A DNA stretch of 18,589 nt. It comes from an uncultured Collinsella sp. (lineage in GTDB: Bacteria > Actinomycetota > Coriobacteriia > Coriobacteriales > Coriobacteriaceae). Location of the stretch: contig URTB01000008.1 of the NCBI GenBank assembly GCA_900550595.1, positions 1 to 18,589 of the forward strand, given 5' to 3'. Positions 13,895-18,589 of this stretch are shown here, in pieces; position 1 is the stretch's first letter; every line of letters begins with the position of its first letter. The notes under the pieces are model-generated. The model did not search any database, was not told the origin of the DNA, and worked only from the letters and a program-made list of their open reading frames with translations. Made by a program: the position numbers and the translations under genes.

Positions 13895-15407
13895 GCTCGC
13901 CACAGCTTTCAATGTCGCTTCAGCCGTTGTTACTCTCGGCGTGCAGATGGCTGTCAGTTTCTTTCTTTCGTCATACCTCGTTGCCACGCTCGGCGAAGCT
14001 GCTAACGGCTTTACGCAACTGGCCAATAATTTCGTCTCTTACGCCTCACTCGTGACACTTGCTTTCAATTCCATGGGGTCACGCTTCATCTCGGCGGCGT
14101 ATCATCGCGGGAAGGTTGAGGACTCGATCGCCTACTACTCGACACTAATCGTCTGCAACGTCATTCTGTGCCTTCTGTTCCTTCCTGTTACTATTGCGGT
14201 GGTCGCTAACCTCGGTTCCATCGTCAACATGGGCAACGCCGATCCTGTCGATGTTGATTTGCTATTCGCCTTCGTCTTTGCGAACTTCGGAGCGAACCTT
14301 TTTGTCTCTTTATTCTGCTCGGCCATGTTCGTCGTGAATAAGGTTTATATCCAGAACGCAATTAACCTTGTACGCAACGTGCTTAACGCCGCATTGCTTG
14401 TTTTTGTGTTTAGCGTCTTCGAGGCTCGCGTAAGTTACGTTTCACTCATCGCACTTCTCCTTACTTTGGCGAGCGCTCCTGTTTGTTACGCAATCAAACG
14501 AAAGGTCGTTCCCGAACTCGCTTTCAATGTCGGGGCGTTTTCCGGGAAGTTCGTTCATGATTTAACGTCCTCGGGTATTTGGAATACAGTCAACCAATGC
14601 GGCAACATCCTGACCACCGGACTCGATCTCTTATTTGCAAATTGGTTCGTGGGTGCAAGTCCTATGGGCGTTCTCTCTGTGGCCAAGACAGTGCCGACCG
14701 CGATTAGCACGCTCGCCACAACTCTCAATAACAATCTTGAGCCCGAGCTTGTGATTGTCTATGCGAAGGAGGGCGTGAGGGGTCTTTATCGACGCCTTAA
14801 GTTGGACATTCGGCTCTCCAACTTTATGGTCGCTGCACCCATCGGCGTTTTCTGTGCTTTAGCCCCCGTGTTCTATGGTCTTTGGATGCCATCTCTTGAC
14901 GCGCGGGAGCTTACAGTTCTCTCCATCCTTACGGTCTCAAGCTATATCCCATGGGCCGGGCCTCAGGTAATGTTTAACGTTTTCACGGTGATGAACAAAC
15001 TCAAAGTCAACTCTGTGACGTATGTCATTGGCGCAGCCCTCAATGTTGCTCTCGTTCTATTGGCGCTAAAGTTTACCAAGCTTGGGCTCTGCGCTATCGC
15101 TGGAATTAGTGCATTCATTTCTATCGTTAGAAATATCGTCATCATTGCGCCTTATGTTTCACGACTTCTTGGACTTCCCTGGTGGTCGATGTATCGCGAG
15201 GTCGTGGTGTCTCTTCTGAGCGTGGGGGCGTCTATTGTGGTTGCAATCTTTTTCGGTGCGTTGATTTCCGTGTCTTCCTGGGCGACGCTTGCCCTTGACA
15301 TCACACTCTCATGCCTCGTTTCGTGGGCCATCGTATTTATTGCTACGTTCTCCGCAGAGCAACGTCGTAACTATCTTGCTCTTGTTCTCGGTAAGTTGCG
15401 TCATTAA
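13881..15407 (+). CDS. wzx: Wzx-type polysaccharide flippase (MOP superfamily)
   Basis: About 508 residues with 12 to 14 hydrophobic membrane segments spread over the whole length, the topology of MATE/MOP flippases. The opening helix VASAVVTLGVQMAVSFFLSSYLVATLGEAANGF is the typical first half of a Wzx. Further hallmarks are WNTVNQCGNILTTGLDLLFANWFVG (about 237-261), the position where a second pseudo-repeat starts in this family, and a long amphipathic linker of NLEPELVIVYAKEG type. It would turn the lipid-linked repeat unit to the outer leaflet for the polymerase. The start ATG 13881 gives a short positively charged N-terminus (MQSGK); in-frame ATG 13869 would add four residues. The upstream gene overlaps, so translation is probably coupled. 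Confidence 0.9.
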   Translation: MQSGKLATAFNVASAVVTLGVQMAVSFFLSSYLVATLGEAANGFTQLANNFVSYASLVTLAFNSMGSRFISAAYHRGKVEDSIAYYSTLIVCNVILCLLFLPVTIAVVANLGSIVNMGNADPVDVDLLFAFVFANFGANLFVSLFCSAMFVVNKVYIQNAINLVRNVLNAALLVFVFSVFEARVSYVSLIALLLTLASAPVCYAIKRKVVPELAFNVGAFSGKFVHDLTSSGIWNTVNQCGNILTTGLDLLFANWFVGASPMGVLSVAKTVPTAISTLATTLNNNLEPELVIVYAKEGVRGLYRRLKLDIRLSNFMVAAPIGVFCALAPVFYGLWMPSLDARELTVLSILTVSSYIPWAGPQVMFNVFTVMNKLKVNSVTYVIGAALNVALVLLALKFTKLGLCAIAGISAFISIVRNIVIIAPYVSRLLGLPWWSMYREVVVSLLSVGASIVVAIFFGALISVSSWATLALDITLSCLVSWAIVFIATFSAEQRRNYLALVLGKLRH

Positions 15408-15430
15408 TAGTTCTCCGAAAGGTTCAAAAC

Positions 15431-16534
15431 ATGAAGAAGGCCATTTTCTTTTCCATACCACTGTCCGTATGCAATTTGCGTTGCCGCTACTGCTATCTTG
15501 CTCAGCGCCCCAGCAGCTACGAGGGGGTTATCCCTGTGATGCAATATACTCCCGAGCAGGTCGCCTATGCCATGCGTAAAGAGCGACTCGGAGGAGAGGC
15601 TTTCGTCAACATGTGTGCCGATGGCGAGACCCTTCTTGTTCCGGATCTTGCACGCTACGTCGAGTGCCTCGCGCGTGAGGGGCATTACATCGAGATAGTC
15701 TCTAATATGGTGCTCACCAAAAAGCTTGAACCACTGTTGGAACTCGGTCCGGATGTTTTATCCCATGTCGAATTTAAATGTTCTCTTCATTACCTCGAAT
15801 TCGAGAAGAGGGGGCTGCTCGGGCGATTTGCGGCAAACGTGAATGCCGCCTGGTCCGCAGGGGCCTCCTGTAACGTAGAGATAACTCCCTCCGATGAGCT
15901 CGTTCCGAGGATTCCCGAAGTCAAAGAATACTGTATGGAGAACTTCGGGGCGCTCGCACATCTTACGATTGCGCGTAACGATGCTACGAACAATATCGAG
16001 AGGCTTACGAACCTTTCATCCGATGATTACTATGCCGCTTGGGATCAGTTCGATTCGTCCTTTTTCGACTTCAAGAACAAGATTTTCGGCGTCAAACAGA
16101 CCGATTTCTGCGAGGCGGGGTCTTGGATGTACTATGTGGACCTTTCGACCGGTGAAGCGAAGCAGTGCTACAGGGGTTGCAGCATCGGTAATGTTTTCGC
16201 GGACCCTAATAAACCGCTACCTGATAAGCCGATCGGTCATTGCCTAACAACGCATTGCTTCAACGGTCATGCGTTTATGACTCTCGGCTTGATTCGCGGC
16301 GTTACCGACGTACGCTACGGGGATATAAGGGACAGAGTTCGAGCTGATGGTACTCATTGGCTTAATTCGGAACTGAAGAACTTCTTTAATGGAAGGCTGT
16401 CGGACAGCAATGAAGACCCGTCACCGTTGAAAAAAGGCATCTCGTCCGTCTCAAGCGCACTAAGCTTCTATTCTTTGGCATACGCTAACGGCCTGAAGAG
16501 AAGGCTGAGCGCACTTCAAATTTCTGAGAAATAG
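15431..16534 (+). CDS. Radical SAM protein with extra C-terminal cysteines (SPASM-like)
   Basis: A 367-residue protein. C14-x3-C18-x2-C21 within SVCNLRCRYCYL is the [4Fe-4S]/S-adenosylmethionine motif, and CADGETLL (62-69) fills the GGE position that contacts the SAM amino group. The C-terminal third holds C227, C246, C250, C271 and C276 (FCEAG, QCYRGCSIGNVF, HCLTTHCFNGH), the spacing and GNVF follow-on expected of auxiliary-cluster SPASM-like domains. It is therefore probably a two- or three-cluster enzyme doing radical chemistry, often on peptides but also on sugars. GAAAGG (15417-15422) precedes the ATG, 23 bases after wzx, so it looks like the last gene of the locus in this window. The substrate is unknown: a sugar modification, a linked peptide, or an unrelated cargo are all possible. 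Confidence 0.85.
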   Translation: MKKAIFFSIPLSVCNLRCRYCYLAQRPSSYEGVIPVMQYTPEQVAYAMRKERLGGEAFVNMCADGETLLVPDLARYVECLAREGHYIEIVSNMVLTKKLEPLLELGPDVLSHVEFKCSLHYLEFEKRGLLGRFAANVNAAWSAGASCNVEITPSDELVPRIPEVKEYCMENFGALAHLTIARNDATNNIERLTNLSSDDYYAAWDQFDSSFFDFKNKIFGVKQTDFCEAGSWMYYVDLSTGEAKQCYRGCSIGNVFADPNKPLPDKPIGHCLTTHCFNGHAFMTLGLIRGVTDVRYGDIRDRVRADGTHWLNSELKNFFNGRLSDSNEDPSPLKKGISSVSSALSFYSLAYANGLKRRLSALQISEK

Positions 16535-16690
16535 CCTTGGGATGATGACATTGTGTTAGCGCCGGGCGATTTTAGCCGCTAATAGTCAAACGATTTTGAC
16601 CAATCCCGGTCACCGAATAATGGCCACCGTGCCTCCCCGCCGCCACTACGCTGGTGGTGCCAACACGCCGGCGTTAGGAGGACCATTGAG
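16535..16690. other. Junction between polysaccharide locus and insertion sequence
   Basis: No gene fits here. The first 17 or so bases are what remains between the radical SAM stop and the IS tip; the rest is the non-coding left end of the element plus the istA ribosome site. I see no stem followed by T-run that could terminate the long upstream transcript, so it may read into the element or have lost its terminator to the insertion. Confidence 0.6.
16566..16601 (+). repeat. IS21 left-end transposase-binding repeats
   Basis: GCGATTTTAGCC (16566-16577) and ACGATTTTGACC (16590-16601) share CGATTTT-x-x-CC and sit at a 24-base period close to the proposed left tip. Repeated sub-terminal sites of this kind are where IstA of IS21 elements binds. 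Only the left set can be seen. Confidence 0.6.
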
Positions 16691-17998
16691 GTGAACGAGA
16701 GACACGATGACCTACAGGAAATTATAGACGCGGCGCTCCGGGAGATGGCCGCGGAGGAGGGCGACGGGTTCGACCCGCAGGCATGCAACCTCGCTGAGTT
16801 CTGCAGGAGGACGGGGCTCACCCGCTCCCGCGCGAGGACGGTCAGGGCCCACGGGTTCAGGGCCCTGCCCCACGGGAACAGCGGGAGGAGGACCGCGTCG
16901 GGCGTGCTCGCCGGCCACACCGGCCTGGTGGACGACCTCCTGCGGAAGGGCGTCATCAACTCGCAGGTGATATTCGAGCGGCTGCTCGGCCAGGGCTACG
17001 CCGGCGGCCTCACAACGGTGAAGACCTACATCGCCGCGCACCGGGACCTCGTGCCCGCGAAGAGGCGGCAGGCGGCCCCGCAGGGCTGCCGCGGCCAGCG
17101 CTTCAGGACGGCGCCCGGAGAGGCCTACCAGATGGACTGGGGCTTCGTCGCGGTCGAGCGCCCTGGCGGGGAGCGGGCGCGGATCGCCTGCTTCGCCATG
17201 GTCTGCCACCATTGCGGGAGCGCCCACGTCGAGTTCTTCCCGAACGCGCGCCAGGAGAACCTCCTCATCGGGATGCTGCACGCGTTCTCGGCGCTGGGCG
17301 TGCCCGCGACCGTGCTCACCGACAACATGAAGAGCGTGGTCGTCCGCCGCGATGTCGACGGCCGGCCCGTCTGGCAGGCCGACTACGCCGAGTTCATGGG
17401 TGTCGTCGGCTTCCGCACCAGGTTGTGCAGGCCGCGCCACCCATATACGAAGGGCAAGGTGGAGAGACTTGTCCGCTTCGTGAAGGGGAACTTCCTCGCG
17501 GGAAGGTCTTTTACCGACCTTGACGCCCTCAACCGGGAGGCCGCCCTCTGGTGCGCCGAGCAGGGAGGCCGCTGGCGGCGCGCGGCGGCATGCGTCCCGA
17601 TGCGCGAGCACGAGGCGGCGTGCTCGGCGAACACCAGGCCGCTCGAGGTCACGGCCGAGGTCGAGCGGTACCTGTGCCCGCGCCGGAAGATCTCCTTCGA
17701 CGGCTTCGTGAGCTTCGAGGGGCACCGCTACGGCGTGCCCTACTGGTACGTCCGCCGCGAGTGCAGGGTGAGCCGGGAGGGGCGCGTGGTGCACATATAC
17801 AGCGACGACCTCTCCCGCGAGCTCGTCGCCCACGCTGTCGGCACCGGCGCCGACAGCTGGTGCGAGGGGCAGTGGGAGACATCGCCGGCGCAGCCCGAGG
17901 AGCTACCGACCCAGCCGGTGGGGACCGTGGTCGAGCAAATCGCCCCGCCCAGGACGAAACCCGGTTTCGAGAGGTTCGACTTCGGGAGGGCCGAATGA
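16691..17998 (+). CDS. istA: IS21-family transposase IstA (DDE recombinase)
   Basis: 435 residues. The N-terminal part (about 30-120) contains helix-turn-helix regions (LAEFCRRTGLTRSRARTV, near 34-51). The integrase core carries the catalytic triad D149 (YQMDWG), D211 (LTDNMKS) and E258 (YTKGKVERL), so the enzyme looks intact. The C-terminal part has the beta-rich DNA-binding segment FVSFEGHRYGVPYWY common in IstA. The GTG start at 16691 is supported by AGGAGG (16676-16681) 9 bases upstream; a GTG start would fit the low expression usual for transposases. Its TGA (17996-17998) overlaps the istB start. Confidence 0.95.
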   Translation: MNERHDDLQEIIDAALREMAAEEGDGFDPQACNLAEFCRRTGLTRSRARTVRAHGFRALPHGNSGRRTASGVLAGHTGLVDDLLRKGVINSQVIFERLLGQGYAGGLTTVKTYIAAHRDLVPAKRRQAAPQGCRGQRFRTAPGEAYQMDWGFVAVERPGGERARIACFAMVCHHCGSAHVEFFPNARQENLLIGMLHAFSALGVPATVLTDNMKSVVVRRDVDGRPVWQADYAEFMGVVGFRTRLCRPRHPYTKGKVERLVRFVKGNFLAGRSFTDLDALNREAALWCAEQGGRWRRAAACVPMREHEAACSANTRPLEVTAEVERYLCPRRKISFDGFVSFEGHRYGVPYWYVRRECRVSREGRVVHIYSDDLSRELVAHAVGTGADSWCEGQWETSPAQPEELPTQPVGTVVEQIAPPRTKPGFERFDFGRAE

Positions 17999-18589
17999 TG
18001 GCGGGCGCGGGGGCGAGCCCCTACGAGCTCGCGAGCGACGCCGCGTCGAGGCTCGGGATCGCCGTCGGGGCGGAGGAGCTCGCGACCCTCGCCTCGGACC
18101 TCGACCTCGGCGACGGGGAGATGGCCGCCGTGGCAGCCACCTTCTCCTACCTTGCGGAGAAGAGGAGGCTCGCCTCCATCGAGACGCTGCTGAGACTGAG
18201 CAGGCTGCCCAGGCGCGAGCCCAAGACCTTCGAGGGTTTCGACTTCTCCAGGATCCAGGGCCGGGACGCGGCCGCGCTGGGCAAGCTCCCGTCGCTGGCC
18301 GACCTCTACGCGCACCGCAACGTCGCCTTCGTCGGGCCCGGCGGCATAGGGAAGACGCACCTCGCGCAGGCCTACGGGCGCGAGTGCTGCATGCGGGGGC
18401 TCAAGACCTACTACATAAAGGCGACCGAGCTCAGGGACAGGTTCCAGAAGGCCGTCCAGCGGGGAAACACCTCGCGGGTCGTCTCCTCGCTCGTCAAGCC
18501 GTCGTGCCTCATCGTTGACGAGGTGGGAAGGTGTGTCTACGACAGGCCGTGCACCGACCTGTTCTTCGATGTCGTCGACAGGCGCTACG
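17995..18589 (+). CDS. istB: IS21-family helper ATPase IstB (3' end outside window)
   Basis: The frame is open to the window edge, giving about 197 residues. It is an AAA+ ATPase related to DnaC that helps IstA choose and commit to target DNA. Walker A is GPGGIGKT and Walker B is CLIVDEVGR (residues 113-120 and 170-178, counted from ATG 17998). The preceding segment FEGFDFSRIQGRD is the standard linker before the ATPase domain. Two tandem ATGs, 17995 and 17998, are possible starts; GGGAGGG at 17984-17990 serves either, and the first gives an ATGA overlap with istA. Nothing in the visible part is broken. Confidence 0.95.
   Translation, partial: MMAGAGASPYELASDAASRLGIAVGAEELATLASDLDLGDGEMAAVAATFSYLAEKRRLASIETLLRLSRLPRREPKTFEGFDFSRIQGRDAAALGKLPSLADLYAHRNVAFVGPGGIGKTHLAQAYGRECCMRGLKTYYIKATELRDRFQKAVQRGNTSRVVSSLVKPSCLIVDEVGRCVYDRPCTDLFFDVVDRRY

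Larger units (their letters stand above)
16552..18589 (+). mobile_element. IS21-family insertion sequence, left end to beyond window
   Basis: The two-gene istA-istB layout with an overlap is diagnostic for IS21. The left tip is most likely TGTGTTAGCG at 16552 (or TGTTAGCG at 16554), starting with the TG of the family. Inside it are two similar blocks, GCGATTTTAGCC (16566-16577) and ACGATTTTGACC (16590-16601), spaced 24 bases apart, as in the multiple terminal repeats of IS21 elements. The right end and target duplication lie outside the window. It begins about 18 bases after the radical SAM stop, and its coding genes have very high GC content, unlike the preceding genes. Confidence 0.85.

Noticed and set aside
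16712..17833. Long open frame on the minus strand opposite istA
   Set aside because: istA is complete with its DDE triad; the antisense frame is Pro/Ala/Arg/Val-rich noise from high GC content.
17834..17857. 9-bp inverted repeat GCTGTCGGC/GCCGACAGC late in istA
   Set aside because: In very GC-rich coding DNA a 9-bp match is not surprising, and it is internal to the transposase with no link to the IS ends.
1..18589. CRISPR array, tRNA, rRNA or riboswitch
   Set aside because: I saw no regularly spaced direct repeats, no cloverleaf or rRNA-like segment, and no leader region long enough for a riboswitch; a THI element upstream of thiN is excluded by the 9-base gap.

Overview
The window reads as part of a high-GC Gram-positive chromosome. 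GTG starts are common, the genes are closely packed, and the flanking coding sequence is strongly GC-ending. My best guess is a gut coriobacterium such as Collinsella. That is an inference from style and gene content, because no rRNA or species-diagnostic gene is present.

Layout. (1) Positions 1-957 look like chromosomal backbone: the 3' end of a HAD-family phosphatase followed by a thiamine pyrophosphokinase. (2) Positions 958-1135 are intergenic, with a long nested hairpin (973-1054) and a strong sigma70-type promoter (1085-1113). (3) Positions 1136-16534 are one co-directional surface-polysaccharide locus of thirteen genes. The genes overlap by a few bases or sit within about 40 bases of each other, as expected for one transcript. 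In order they encode: a membrane-anchored priming phosphoglycosyl transferase; a WbuB-like GT4; the complete CapE-CapF-CapG cassette for UDP-N-acetyl-L-fucosamine; a second GT4; a left-handed-beta-helix acetyltransferase; a third GT4; a Wzy-type polymerase; two GT2 enzymes; a polysaccharide pyruvyl transferase; a Wzx-type flippase; and a radical SAM protein. (4) From about 16552 to the end there is an IS21-family insertion sequence, with its left end, istA and most of istB. It starts about 18 bases after the radical SAM stop codon, and no terminator is visible between them.

How the genes fit together (inference from families). The priming enzyme loads a sugar phosphate onto undecaprenyl phosphate. 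Three GT4 and two GT2 enzymes extend the repeat unit, which probably contains L-FucNAc. The pyruvyl and acetyl transferases decorate it, Wzx flips it and Wzy polymerises it. The product would be a Wzx/Wzy-dependent capsule or exopolysaccharide of roughly five to six sugars with negatively charged pyruvyl ketals. The radical SAM protein is the one member with no obvious place in this scheme.

Most striking signals. A run of ten G residues in the acetyltransferase gene shifts its reading frame just before a family-like C-terminal tail that is intact in the next frame; it could be a phase-variation tract or a read error. Two glycosyltransferase genes carry very long inverted repeats inside conserved coding segments: a 40-base near-perfect palindrome at 6994-7033, and back-to-back hairpins with 16-bp and 10-bp perfect stems at 11277-11336. 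Base composition also changes abruptly between modules, so the locus looks like a mosaic.
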